The notes below the pieces were generated by a model. That model ran no database searches, was not told the origin of the DNA, and saw only the letters and a list, made by a program, of their open reading frames with translations. This document shows positions 9,904 to 22,491 of a DNA stretch of 64,000 bases, piece after piece. Both the position numbers and the translations under genes were made by a program. The DNA lies in NCBI GenBank assembly GCA_965153455.1, contig OZ234503.1, positions 7,594,157 to 7,658,156 of the forward strand, given 5' to 3'. Each line of letters opens with the position of its first letter. Positions within the stretch are counted from its first letter, which is position 1. Origin of the DNA: Sphagnum compactum (taxonomy: Eukaryota; Bryophyta; Sphagnopsida; Sphagnales).

Positions 9904-12900
9904 ATGTGGCAGAACAACCTTGAAATTCTGGGAGATCGGCAGACCGGACAAGATGTCCGCACGCAAAACGGTAACGGACTTGCATTAGGACTACCTCCTA
10001 GGACTTCTGTTTGTACTTGCTTTTTTTTTTTTTGGTTTTGTTTTCCGATTTGCTAACGGTAGTTGTGGAAGCATTAGCTTGCTTATGGCGCTGAGAGACT
10101 TGATCTTCTATTGGTGATGGTTTGTTGATTGCGAAGGAGGAGGGAGGAGTCTTCGTCAGTGTTCGGCGTTTTTGCTGTGCTATGAGACGTTTTGGCTCTT
10201 CTTGTTCTTGTTTGCACTACTGTGGCTGATTTTGAGGGATTTTACTGTTTGTGTCCCGGGGTTGGATGTCAATAATGCAGTCATGACTTGCCAAGCCATC
10301 GCCAATATAGTGAAAAGCTCATTAGGCCCTGTTGGCCTTGACAAGGTCCGCATCTTCTTCTTCTTCTTCTGTTTTGGCGTGTCCTCAATTGGAAACCTTT
10401 GTAGTTGCTCCATCTTGCTTGGGGCTTGCAGCAGTTAAAGGTTTAAGGCTTCTTGCAATGAGCACTGATGAGGCGAGATTGTAGTGACATCCATACACTG
10501 GAGGCGGCTGAGTTTTTTTTCTTTTTTCTTGTCAAATTGCAAAAGAGAAGAAAGAACAAGCATTATCTTATTTGTCTCGGTCCAAGTTCCATGGTGTTGC
10601 ATAACATTGTTTGTGGCTCATCTGTTTGTAGATGCTTGTTGATGATATTGGAGATGTCACCATAACAAATGATGGAGCTACTTTTCTGAAAATGCTGGAG
10701 GTGGAGCATCCTGCTGCAGAGGTAAAAGAAAGAGAGTGATAGCTGCGGGGAAAGCAGTGTTCAAAATCATGTTCCAAAGGTTGAGTTTCATCAGGAGATT
10801 CTTACTTCCTGCGGAAACCTCCTCTGGTCTCAAATCTGGGCCCTAGATGGCCAACATAATGACATGCTCTTCATGGTCAAGACATGCATGACAACATTCA
10901 AAGTATCCAGATTCCTTGGTTTTAGGGTTCACAGATTCCTTGGGTTTCAAACATATCTTCATAAATTCATTGGGTGCAACAATTTGGCTCCTGCAGCTTG
11001 CCATGCAGGAGGCATGTAAGTATATTGATGACAAAGTTGCCATCAAGGTATGCCAGTTGTCATTCTCTTTGCCAAGATTTCCCACATTTGGTGTTTTTTT
11101 TCATACTAGGTCAACTTTCTGTGTTGTTTGGTTTTCAGCTGCACCAGATTAGAAGGGCATTGATACCACTCATTGTGCAGGTAGAGAAGTTGGGTAAAGA
11201 ATCACTGATCAACTGTGCCAAAACAAGCATGTCTTCGAAGATTATTGGGGCTGACAGTGACTTTTTTGCAGAAATGGCAAGCTTTCTTTGAACTTTATCT
11301 TTTCTCTGCCACTACTGTCATGGAGATATACTAGACTTAATGCTTTCTAATAAGTTTTTCTTTGCTGTTACAGGTGGTGGATGCAATTTTAGCTGTGAAA
11401 ACCACGAATGACAAGGGGGAAATAAAGTACCCTATCAAGGTGTGTTATATTGAATCTCCTGCATTGTGCATTATTTGCTTTTAAGGATACCAGCTTAATT
11501 TTCTGGTTGCCTTTTGCTTATCATTGTGGTGGGTGTTATCCACAGGCAATCAGCATTCTCAAGGCTCATGGAAAGAGTGCAAAAGAGAGTTACTTGCTGA
11601 ATGGTTATGCCCTGAACACTGGTAGAGATGCCCAGGGAATGCTCAAGCATGTGGCCCCAGCTCGCATAGCATGCTTGGATGTCAATCTGCAGCAGACAAA
11701 AATGCAAATGGGGATTCAAGTTTTAGTAACTGATCCAAGGGAACTGGAGAAAATTTGTCAGCAGTGAGTGCAGCTGATCCCTTCTCTTCCAGTCTTGAGT
11801 TAGTTTTTGGTGCATTATGGAGAGTTTAGTCCAGGTTTTGTAACTTGAAATGTTGTCTTTTACCAAAATGTGCTGTAACCTAAAGTCCATAATTGGAGCT
11901 GGTGAAATTGGGGTGCAGTAACATGTGATTTCACTCATGTGCATGTTGTTACATTTTTCACTCTTTTGTGAAGTTATTTGTATGCTTACATGCCATAGGG
12001 AAGCTGATATCACAAAAGAATGAATTGAGAAGGTTTTGAAGGCAGGTGCTAATGTGATTCTCACAACTAAGGGCATTGATGATATGGCACTTTAGGTCAG
12101 AGTTACAACATCTCTTATGATGGGTTTTTTATGGTTGAATTTTAAAGTGAGACTCTTTAAGGTTGAACTTTGGGTTGAATGTTGGGTGCAGTATTTTGGG
12201 GAGGCCAATGCCATCGTTGTGAGGCGTGTGAGTAAGGAGGATATGAGGCACATTGCCAAGGCAACTGGTGCAACTCAGGTCTGAAGATCAAAAACCTTCA
12301 ACTCATCGGGCGTAATTTTCTCATTTCTTCATTAACTGCAGATTTTTTTGGTAGCAACTGCAGCAGTATGACGATGAATGTTCGAGCAAACTTGCATTGA
12401 GAAAATTTCTGTTCTTTTGAAGATGTCTTAGGTATAAGTTAATTCAGAGGAAGTTAATGCTGCAGTTTTATCTTCTTGGCTTCATTTCTTGTTAGATATA
12501 ACTTGTTCCTCTTGTTTGGTGAGTCAATTGGTATCCCAAAGTGCACGGATTATGCAGTCTTTTATGCTACCTTCTACCTCTTCTCTTTGACTTTTTGGAT
12601 TATCTTATTGAGTCTAATTCCTGTCCAGTTTTTCTTCAAAAGTTATCCTTAAGTCATCCTTAGAAGATTTGCACATGGACTATTTGTTCCTAATACCCAT
12701 CTTTTGGTCTTCTCTTTCTCTTTCAAGATTTGTTGAGCTAACTGGCATCATTACTGAGTTTTCCTGTTACTACTGGGCTTGTCATGAACTCAGTCTTTTG
12801 GTTAATGTTTGACATCAACCTATGTCTATTGTTGGGAATTGATGAAGTCAATGGGCATGTATTGTAGCTATGTGATGCCAAAGGTTCCTGAACATGTGTA

Positions 12901-15374
12901 CAACTGTTGCTGTCATTCAAACTGCTCCTCAATTTTGTTTTTTGGTCTTTGTTTCTATTTTCTCTAGGGCTGGGGTTCATATTTTTCATGCTTGTTGTTT
13001 GGTTGCTGTTATTTTGTTATATCTGAAATTCCATATCACTTCAATTCTTTTCAGGTTGACTTAAGTCGTGTAAGTATCGAGAAATTCTCTGTTCTTTTGA
13101 AGATGTTGTTCATGTGTGTTGTGTTCCCTGCTATCCTGATGCTATCTGACCATTGTAAGTAAAATGCTTGGGACAACTCGTGAGACAAAAAATTTAGTTT
13201 GGAGATGAAATTGCTGAATATTGGGTGGTGTAGCACAGGTACCTAACTGCAGACATAGAAGGTGGGGAGACATTTGATGCAGCACTACTTGGAAGTGCTG
13301 AAGAGGTGGTAGAGGAGAGGGTGGCTGATGATGATGTCATCCTCAAGGGTGCAAAAAGCTCAAGAGCAGTAGGTGCCCTGAAGCCAGATTTTCCCCTGCC
13401 TTGTGTCTTCTGCACTGACTTTCTGGACATATTCTATCCAGGATTTTTGTACCTCTTCCAGATTGTCCCGAGAACTTAAATGGCCAATTTGATCTCTTCT
13501 AATGGGTAGATGGTGATTTCAAAGACAGAATCTAAGATTATGTTTAGTGGTAATTCACCTTATGACTCAGCTTTGACTTTGATTGTCAGGTAGTCAATAT
13601 GTGAAGCGTGATGTGCTTTTTCTTAATAGGTTTCAATCTTATTACGTGGAGCAAATGACTACATGCTAGATGAGATGGAACGCTCCATTCACGATTCTTT
13701 TAGCATTGTCAAATGGACATTGGAATCTAATATGGTGGTAGCTGGAGGTGGAGCAGCAGAGGCAGCACTCTCTGTCTACTTGGAAAATTTGGCAACAACA
13801 CTGGGCTCAAGAGAGCAGCTAGCTGTTGTTGAATTTGCCTTGGCTCTTATCATAATCCCAAAGGTAACCTAGCCTTTTGGTCTTAGTTTGAGTATTTCCT
13901 TCCTTGTTTGGTTCTTTCTATGGCTTCCCAAGGAAGTGTTAACCTTGCTGTTTTTTCTTCATCGTGAGAATGGAGATTTCTCTACTCTTATGAAAGATAT
14001 TTTTTGAAGTCTCATTTGTTTTGCTATTTGTGAGTGGAGTGGTGAGCAATAATCTGTTGCTGGAAGACTGTCTTTGCAAAGTCACTTCCTTCAGTAGAGA
14101 TGCAGTGGTTTGACTTTTCTCCTAATCCCTCATTGTTTTGCAAGTCCGCAAAGGATGCATATATAGGTGTGAATTGACAGGGGAGCCTTTTTCTGTGTAG
14201 TTTGGAAGGATAATCATGAATGACCACATTATCCAAGGCATGTTTTGGGTGATTGGAACAGGTGTTGGCAGTAAATGCTGCAAAGGATGCAACTGAGCTG
14301 GTGGCAAAACTGTGTGCTTATTACCACAATGCTCAGACAAAGGCTGATAAGCAGCACCTTTCTGGGTATGTCTCCTATGAGTCTAGGAAAATGCTACCAT
14401 TATGTAAACTCAAAGTTTACTCAAAGACTTTCAGAGAATGTTGCAGCAGTATGCATGGAGAGGCCTTTATCATCAATTGATACATTATCTAGTTTTTTGA
14501 ACTCATTTGAACTGTCTATAGGAGTAAAGGGGCTCACCACAGAAGGGAGGTAGCTTAGATCACCAGGTCATGTGTGGTCCAAGCAGAAAACTGAAACCAG
14601 AGCTGTACTTGCAATAGCAAACAGGTCACATGGTTGGTCTCAGTGTTATCCTATGTGAGGTATTTACGTCATTGTGAAGGAATGCAGTATTTGCCTCCAA
14701 TGTTAGTGTCCAGACTTCTAGTTCTCTAGGTACTGACTGCTTCAATTTTTTTTACAGAACCAGGTTGGACTTGATCAAAGGAGTTGTAAGGAACAATGTT
14801 GAAGCTGGGGTAATTGAGCCCTCCATGAGCAAACTGAAGATTATCCACTGAAGATTATCCAGGTCTCTCCTTCCTAACCAGTTCCTTTTGGATGTGAAAT
14901 GACTTTTTGCACAAAGTTCGAACTGAAACAAGGCCTTATGTGGTTGTAGAGGAAAAACAGTCTCAGAAGTCATGATCACTGGCTATCTGCATTTTCTGTG
15001 ATTGTTCATTTTGCCTTAAATCCAATTGACCACTTTGCACCATCTGATGATAAATCTTCCATCTCTAAACAAGGCCTGAGATTTTTGTGGATACAACTAA
15101 TAAATTGCTTAGATTTATTTTAGCAGTATACATATGCATTTTCACTCACATCAAGATGTTCCAACTTGGCAATCTTTGCTGTAGTCCTGTGCTGACTTCT
15201 CTCTTTGGTTTCTGTGGTCTTCTGTAGTTTGCAACAGAGGCAGCAATTACAATTCTACGAATCAATGACATGATCAAGCTTTTCAAGGACGAAAACCAGG
15301 ATGGGGAGGATTGGGCCTGTGATGCCCATGGCCTTTGTCATGTTCAACGCAAAAACTCATCACAGGTGCTCTAA
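9904..15374 (+). pseudogene. CCT1: CCT1 (TCP-1 subunit alpha) pseudogene with introns
   Basis: Working CCT1 is a subunit of the cytosolic TRiC/CCT chaperonin that folds actin and tubulin. Homologous exons are 9904-9970, 10281-10345, 10632-10721, 10997-11047, 11181-11276, 11374-11439, 11546-11763, 11999-12095, 12192-12278, 13239-13368, 13630-13863, 14262-14365, 14758-14862 and 15228-15374. Landmarks are [84 protein letters not shown] and ATEAAITILRIND. Lesions are a lost exon between 10721 and 10997 (about 49 residues including the GDGTT motif), TGA at 12021-12023, TAG at 12093-12095, a frame break near 13245, and a 14-bp tandem duplication at 14833-14860 giving TGA at 14849-14851. Conserved residues are also altered, such as VKWTLES where VKRTLES is usual and KLCAY where KLRAY is usual. 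Retained introns indicate a decayed duplicate or unitary pseudogene, not a retrocopy. Confidence 0.93.
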
Positions 15375-17060
15375 GGTGCACACTGAAACTCACGACTTTT
15401 GTGGCCTATGAACAGATCAGAAGTAGGAACAGATGATGCTATTGATCCCCTAACAAGGGGACAATTGTTTTCAAAAATCAAGTTCAACGATGAGTGATGC
15501 TCTACCATAGTAAAGCAGGCAGGCTGCAGTCAGTAACATGTTACAGATTCCCCCAGTTTTGAGTTCATACTAACGTCTGTGGAAAATTAACATTTTTTCT
15601 GATGGTTGATATGCATTCTGTCCATGCCCAAATTGAGAATGTAATTTATCAAACTTACGCCTTGTGCTATTCGTTGCACTATCAATGACAATGAATTATG
15701 CAAATCAACTATGAAAAGGACAAAATGATAGGAATAGTTTCTTTTTTTGGGGGGGGGGGGGTGCCTTTCCCCTTCTCAGGATTTGATGGAAGTCAGATAC
15801 CCTAATATAGGGGTGTTCCTCAACACATGTCTATTGAATAATTAATTAATTTGAAGATTCTGTGTTCAGAATATAATATTCTTGAAATTCCAATTGACTC
15901 CATTTTCCTTCACAATCGTTTTGTTGAAAACTTAGAACGTTTTTATAAATGATATAATTAGTATCACAAGTTGCTAAGGAATTTTGGTAATTGTTTTTAT
16001 CAAACTTGGGGGCTTTGTGGAGTTGTGCACTAGGAGTGATGATCACCCAGTTTTGTGGAAATTAAGTTCCATTCAAATAAATACGTCGAATGATGTTGCA
16101 TGCAATTATGAACTAAACAAGTGTATTGCCCAATTCTGGACTAATCAAAATCCTCCTCTCGCCTTTAGGATAGACCGGCCAGTGAGTGAACACTTAAGCG
16201 CTCAGGGCAGGCCAGATCCCAAGGGAGAGCTCTGTTGTTTCTGGTGTCCAGACAAAACTTGAACCCCTTCTCTTGGCACATTTGACACACTAACAATTGT
16301 TGAAAATGGATTAGAAAGGAGAAAGTTATGGCCCACCAAAGTAAAGGGGGTGAATAACTCAAAAAAACAAACCACCAAACACTATCAAAGCCATTCTCGA
16401 ACACCCAAAAAATTCTTTGTATGTTGCTCTGTTGCTATTAGAGTTCAAGAAAGACTTTGTAGAATTTCGGGTGGTGCACCTATATCACTTTAAATCATTT
16501 AAAAGGAATAAGAGACAAGAAAGTTATGAGGTTTGAAAGTACGAGGGGTCCAAAGAAAAGGAAAAAGAAAAAAAACGTGTTTTGTAGTTGGTATGCTTAT
16601 TTTTCTTGTTATTTTTTCATTCCTCCTCCTTTGCGCTCCAAAGACGATTTCTAAAGCTTGAGGTAGTGCTCTCATCTACCCTAGTTGGTTTTGTCTTTTT
16701 ATGTTTCCATTATTGGTTTTTAAAAATTCATCATATTTATGCTTGATTTTCCATGTTCATGTGGATAAGCTAGAAAAAGGTAGGTTATTAAATTATTTTA
16801 ATTTAAATAACATGGACATGAAAATGCACATGTTAATTTGCGTTTTCATATATTCATAAATAGGTAGAGGAAAGGAGTGAGATAGTTATTAAAAAAGGAA
16901 TGAGGTAATTAGACTTGGAGAGATAAGTATGAACAACACAAACAAATAGACAACAATATTTTTAGATAAATAGAATGAAATTCAATTTAATTGAATACAA
17001 ATTTAAATCCAAGGACAAAGAATTTTTAAAATTAGTTTAGGCAAGAGGATTTTAAATTTC
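15375..17060. other. Region after the CCT1 pseudogene, no gene seen
   Basis: The first few hundred bases would be its old 3' untranslated region. A G run lies near 15749-15761. Longest frames are under 95 codons with no recognisable motif. Confidence 0.55.
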
Positions 17061-17062
17061 AA

Positions 17063-17222
17063 AAGTTGTCCTTTGGATAGTTCCAAATGAGAATAGCTTT
17101 AGCTAATTCCTATGTAAAGAGGAATGGAAAAAGAGGAATGAAACTTTTTTAAGTTGTCCTTTGGATAGTTCCAAATTAAAATCTCTTTAACCAATTCCTA
17201 TGTAAAGAGCAATGGAAAGGTG
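17063..17222. repeat. Tandem duplication, unit 88 bp
   Basis: The string 'aagttgtcctttggatagtt', followed by 'ccaaat', '.aattcctatgtaaagag' and 'aatggaaa', begins at 17063 and again at 17151. Confidence 0.8.
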
Positions 17223-19195
17223 TTACATGCAATGTCATTTAATGTTTTCATTTGAATGGAAATTAAATTTTATAAAATCGATTCATTTTTTCATTAGATG
17301 ATCATCATTGGTAGTGTGTAGCAACTTGGAACCCAAATTGAATTGAATTTAAATTTAATTAAGTTGAATCCAAATTCAATTGAAAAGACATGAGATGCAA
17401 ATAAGTACAAAAAGCATTGAAAATCTACTCGTGACTATGGTGTTTGGATTTTTATTTTCTAAAAAGAAAAATAAAATAAAAGATGTTTTTCTATTTCTCT
17501 TTATTTGGGAATTAATTAAATAAATTATAGTTTGGAATTGTCCGAAGGAAAAATTATGGAACCTTCAATTAACCTAACTGAACTAATTCTAATGAATCAT
17601 AGTCATTGGAGTGAGGAAACTTGAGTAGAAGTTCACACATTGTACACCAACTTACATGTAACATTATACATTGAACATGCCTTTATGTAAGTAGATGACA
17701 ACCTCAACATAATACTTCATGACCTACTAGTGTTGCCTCTGCTATTGGTCCAGTGTGAACATGATCTTGAGGAAAAACCCCAATTGTGAAAAATAAATAA
17801 ATAAAAATTAATGGCAAAAAATACTCAAAAATCAATATCTCCCACTTAATGAGGGCTTTCCAACAATACCAAGAGCAAGCCCCAAATTTTCAAAAATATT
17901 TATTTAAAATTAATATTTATTGAATCTTTTTCACATTTTTTTCAATATTCTATAACTCTTGCAGAGTAATAAGTCTAAAGATTGTCAATCCAGCTCCTCA
18001 GTGCACCTTACTCATTGAGGGCTTTCCAACAGTACCAAGAACACAGTGTGACTGGGCACCTTGTGGATTAGGAGATCTCAAAGTGACAAACAAAACAAAC
18101 AAACAAAACAAAACAAAACAAACTACTTTCCTTTTAATAAATGGATGACTTCAATCACTACAGGCTATAAAACTTCTTGCCCCCTGAAACAGACCATTTA
18201 TTACATTCATCCTATAACTCTAAAGCCTCACCCATTATATCATTATCCTGAATCTGGACCAAATAAAACAGTTGCCAAGGGGCCGAACCTCCAAAAGCGT
18301 GTTATAAGTGTTTTTTTTATTCCAATTATGTGTTGCAGAGAGTCAGAACTCACTGGTGTTCAGTTCCATAACAAGATGGAGGTGCACTGTACCACAGCAA
18401 GGCACTGTAACTCTAGCAGGCTGCCAGTCACCTGTATTTGTAGCAGGCATATCTGTTGATGGAAAATCTGGCAAATCAGAAAGTTTCAAAAGGTTGAAAA
18501 TTTTGGTAAGGGAAACCCTAAGGGTGTAGTTTTTTTTTTCCACTTTTTCTATGATTAAAAAAAAAATCTGCATTTGTGAATTTTTGCACCAAATAAAAAA
18601 ATACACACACTTGCTTGTAATGAAGAAGGTCGGTGGTTGGTCCAGTATGAGGCAGAGACTTCCGGCCAGTGTTGTAGCCCTCCCCTGACAGAATTGCCCT
18701 TTTAAAGCAGACAAGGAGTTTCCACTTATCGAAGGTCCCAATTTTGCACCCAAGGTAATAGAGTTATCCTCAAAGTCACCCTCTGTTTCACCTCCTATCT
18801 CCTCTGCTTTCGCCCCCTATCCCTTCTTTCAGTGGTATCCCCCAAAGTAAGGAAATTTTATTAAATCTGGGTATGAAATGCGTTAATGCACAAGGTTCAA
18901 GAGTAATTATAGTAGTTGTGCAGGTAGGAGCAGTGAAAATATATGTAGCAGTAGTGCAGGAGCTCAGGAAAAAGGAAACACAGGATGAAACTTCGTTGAC
19001 CACCAAAATTAGTTTGGGTGGAAAAACTAGTTTGGGTCCCAGTTATTTCCTTTTGTAAAATTTTCATTCCCAGATACGCGTTTGATGCCCTATTCTGTCG
19101 AAACTGGCCGTTCTCGCCCCCTGATCGCCTGACTTTAAGGATGATTCTAATGTAACAGTTTTTCTTTGGTCCCCGATTTTGAGGGACCCTATAAT
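17223..19195. other. Intergenic DNA with short direct repeats, no gene seen
   Basis: A direct repeat, 'gagggctttccaaca.tacca', lies near 17858 and 18018. An AAACA-type simple repeat lies at about 18090-18121. Open frames at 18061-18459 (plus) and 18343-18753 (minus) overlap each other and show no protein family signature, so I do not call them. Confidence 0.5.
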
Positions 19196-19199
19196 GGAG

Positions 19200-20600
19200 A
19201 GAGTAAGGAACAATTAGTTCTCATCTAGTCTCACATTTTGAGGAATGCTCGCCAATTGTTAATGTGAAGTGCGAGTTCAACTGTTGCTGGATTTGAACAT
19301 CTGAACTTGCCATAAGGCGAAGAACCCTTATAGATGGAAAATGTAGTTTCATTTGGTTTCACATTCTGAGGATCATTCATCCGGTATTACTGTGACAAGT
19401 AAGTTCAACTGTTCCTGGTTTGAACCAGTCATTTCTTTTGGGCGAAAATATTGTCAAAAGGTGACACAGTTTTCTGAAAATATTCATTCTGTTGTAAAAT
19501 TGTTTTTGGAAAGATAATTCGCCTAAAAGACACAGAATTTTTTTTAATTTATTTTTTTGGTTCTGGAGGGTGTTGCCACATTTATGTCTACTGACTACAG
19601 TTATAAGAGTTCCTTGAAATAATGTTGTTGATCGAGTCAAAATCTGCCCACGGATGCTCATCACCCTCGCTTCTTCATCAGGAAATTGAAAACCAGTGTT
19701 GAGTGATTCTTTACTTTTATGAAGAACCTCTGGTTCCAGTTTTGAAAAATAAATTACAATTGTGTCTTGGTTTCGATTCTACACATACATGGAACTGAGA
19801 ATCCAGTTCTGAGTCTGGCTACTCAAAAACATAAAATTCTGGATCTGGTTTTGAAAATCAGATCTGGTTCTGATCCATTTCATATTAACCCAGATGAGAA
19901 CCAATGGTTTAATGCAAGTTAACCTCTGGATAAGCCCGATTCTAATCACTATTTTTATTTTATTTTTTCAAAAGCATATACCTCAGTTCTGATTCCACAC
20001 ATAAATCAAATTGCTAACCTGGTTTCAATCCAATTCTCAAAAAAAAGAAAGAAAATTGGTTTCAATTCTGATACTGGGTTTTGAAAATCAGAGACAGTTC
20101 TAGTTTGGTTCTTACCATCTAGAGAAAGTCCCAGTTTGGTTCTTACTAACTGTAACCAAAATTGATGGTTCTTATCTGAAACCAGAACTGAAAGTTTCGA
20201 GTGGGTACCAGTGTTTTTTTTCCTGGCAAATTTTTTCTATTTTTTGACAAAGAAATTGGGAAAATTTTGGAATTTTTTGTTTTATTAGTGTAGATTCGAC
20301 TAATTTTTCTAAGTTTTTGTTATAATTTGCCAAAATTTCAATATGAAAAAAATGAAAAACAAAACACTGGTAGGTAGCTGCCCAGCACTGGTTTGAACTT
20401 TGAACTAAACAAAAGGGGCAGAAGCATTATAAAATACATAAGTTTTCATTTGGTCTCACATTTTGAAGGTGAGATTATGAATGTGCACCACCTGTTACTG
20501 TGAGTTGTGTTCAACTGTTGTGGGTTTGTTTGGTAATGAAAAAAGAACTCCATTGCAAATAGAGAACAACTGTTGCTGCTTTGAACTTGTGCCATAAGGG
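19200..20600. repeat. Repeat units of about 125 bp, interrupted by an insertion
   Basis: Units with 'ttggt(t/c)tcacatt.tgag' and 'gttcaactgtt.ctgg.tttgaac' occur at about 19218-19330 and 19345-19430 and again at about 20440-20600. The intervening segment contains a candidate hAT-like insertion (19694-20390). Confidence 0.55.
19694..20390. mobile_element. Candidate non-autonomous hAT-like element
   Basis: It begins CAGTGTTGAGTG and ends with the complement of CAGTGCTGGGCAG, matching the terminal style of the hAT element at 43366-47257 (CAGTGTTGGG). The interior is rich in 'gaaccag/ctggttc' words and lacks coding capacity. The 8-bp flanks (ttgaaaac and gtttgaac) match poorly, so the exact ends are uncertain. 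Confidence 0.45.
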
Positions 20601-22490
20601 GGAAGAGTCATTACACAATGACAAGACAAACACAGCAAACTGCACCACTTTATGCGACACTTTGCACCAGTGACAATTGTTGCAAAAATCTCTGCCAAAA
20701 TTGTTCATAGCTTTTAAGTTTTATAAACAGAAGAAAAAGGGTCTCAGACACACACACACCTTTTTCAATAAAATTGTGTATAAAGAAAAGAAGGGCAGGT
20801 GTGTGACAGACAGAGATACAAGGTACTTGGATATGTACTATGTATGTGATCACTGAACGTGTATCAAATTAGATTTTGTGCTCATTGGGGACGAGGTCAT
20901 GGCCATTTCTGAGCACAATTGCTTCCATGATGCAGCCTGTGTTTCCATGATGTGATTTTTTTTGGATCTTCTGCAGCCCCAATTAAAGTGGCACAATCAC
21001 ACATCACCTTCAAAATTTGCTAAAAAAACTTTATCTGGAAAGTCCTCCCCTGTTTTGGCACCCAGTCTTGTCTCCCACATTGGGTTCCATTCCCAGTCTA
21101 ATTAACAAATAAGCAAAAATCAGCAAAAGTTGGATTCACTTCTTCTTTACATCATCATCAGGTTTGTCTTCAGGTCACATTCTGGTGTGTAGGTAACCAG
21201 AGTCTCAAATAACAACCTTTATAACCACGGGTTCTTTGCCAATTCTTTCATAGAATTCATCCATTCGTCAAGGTTTTTTGATGAAATCAAAACCGACAGT
21301 TCGTGGATTCCAATTTTTTTTGAAATCAAATGACAATCAAGCCCTGTCATGAAGCAGCATAAATTTCAGCTACATTCGTCATAGTCGACCAGGTGAACCA
21401 ACACCCAGCAAGGCACCAGGATGGATGTGGTGTGAACAGGAAAAACTTCTTTGTTGTATTTCTGTTCCATAGCTAACCATGGTACAGTGGTTAGTTATGT
21501 ACCAACAAACCACCTTCTCTACTCACCTAGTGGTAGGCTAGTCACCAAGTGCCTTGCCTACTTACATAGTAACCATTTACATTCTCTTCCTATGTAGCTA
21601 TGATACTTAGCAACTTACATATTTTAGTTAGTAGTTGCCTAGGTAGGTAAGGGAAGGGGTAAGTAGGAAGGTTTACAAAATAGGTAACCCAGGAGCAAAC
21701 AAATGCTGAATGAGAATTCCCATAAGAGGCAGTGTCTCAATAACATGGAAACACACCATTGGATAAGAGCTCCCCCAGTTATATTATGTATGTTGCTGCC
21801 TTTTTGACATTTTCGCACGTTCCTAATTCCTTTTTGCATGTTCTTGGCCAGTGGTTGGCTGAATCTCATAACTCATGCTCTTTTTTAGTTTGATAACTCT
21901 TAAACCCAACACTGCCGTACAATTGGTTATGTCTAATAATCTGCTTAAGGTTGCTGGCTGTCATGAATAGTCTCGATGCTGAGATGCCTTGACTATTCAA
22001 GCCTCAAGGTAAAGTGTGCTCTTCCTGGTCACCCAGTCCATAATTTTCCCTTGTAAAGACAAGATTCTATGAAACTGCCTGCCTACACCTAGTAAGGACA
22101 ATCGTGCTTGGGAAGTGCCCTCAAATAACAATCTAAGAATCTCAGACATTGTGACTTGTTAAGTACATGAAAAGGCAGCACAACTCCCTTTACATTCAAG
22201 TTTAGTCCTAAAGTCATAACACTTTTTCTCACATGGGCTTAAACACCTCAACCATTGGTTCTTTTGTTTGATCTACTTTTGAAACTCAGAAACCTGGTCC
22301 AGCTGGTTGGTTTGCAACCAACCAAAGTGCGTGCAACCCTACAAAACTTTATTGATAGACACACCGTAGATTAGAAAAATGTACAATGGGATAAGAAAAA
22401 AGAAAAGGGAGAATTTACATGATGTCAAGTTAGCTCAAACTAGATGTCAAAACTTATCTAGGTCAAAAACTAATCACTAGTAGTAGGTCG
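20601..22490. other. Intergenic DNA, no gene seen
   Basis: Contains CTA/CCTA-rich stretches near 21520-21660. No coding block with a recognisable domain on either strand. Confidence 0.5.
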
Positions 22491-22491
22491 A

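Noticed and set aside
10172-10438. 88-codon open frame overlapping CCT1 exon 2
   Set aside because: Only the middle part (10281-10345) is CCT1. The rest is intron read-through.
18308-18753. Possible coding exons on either strand
   Set aside because: Segments such as 18640-18755 look mildly gene-like but have no consistent splice partners or recognised domain.
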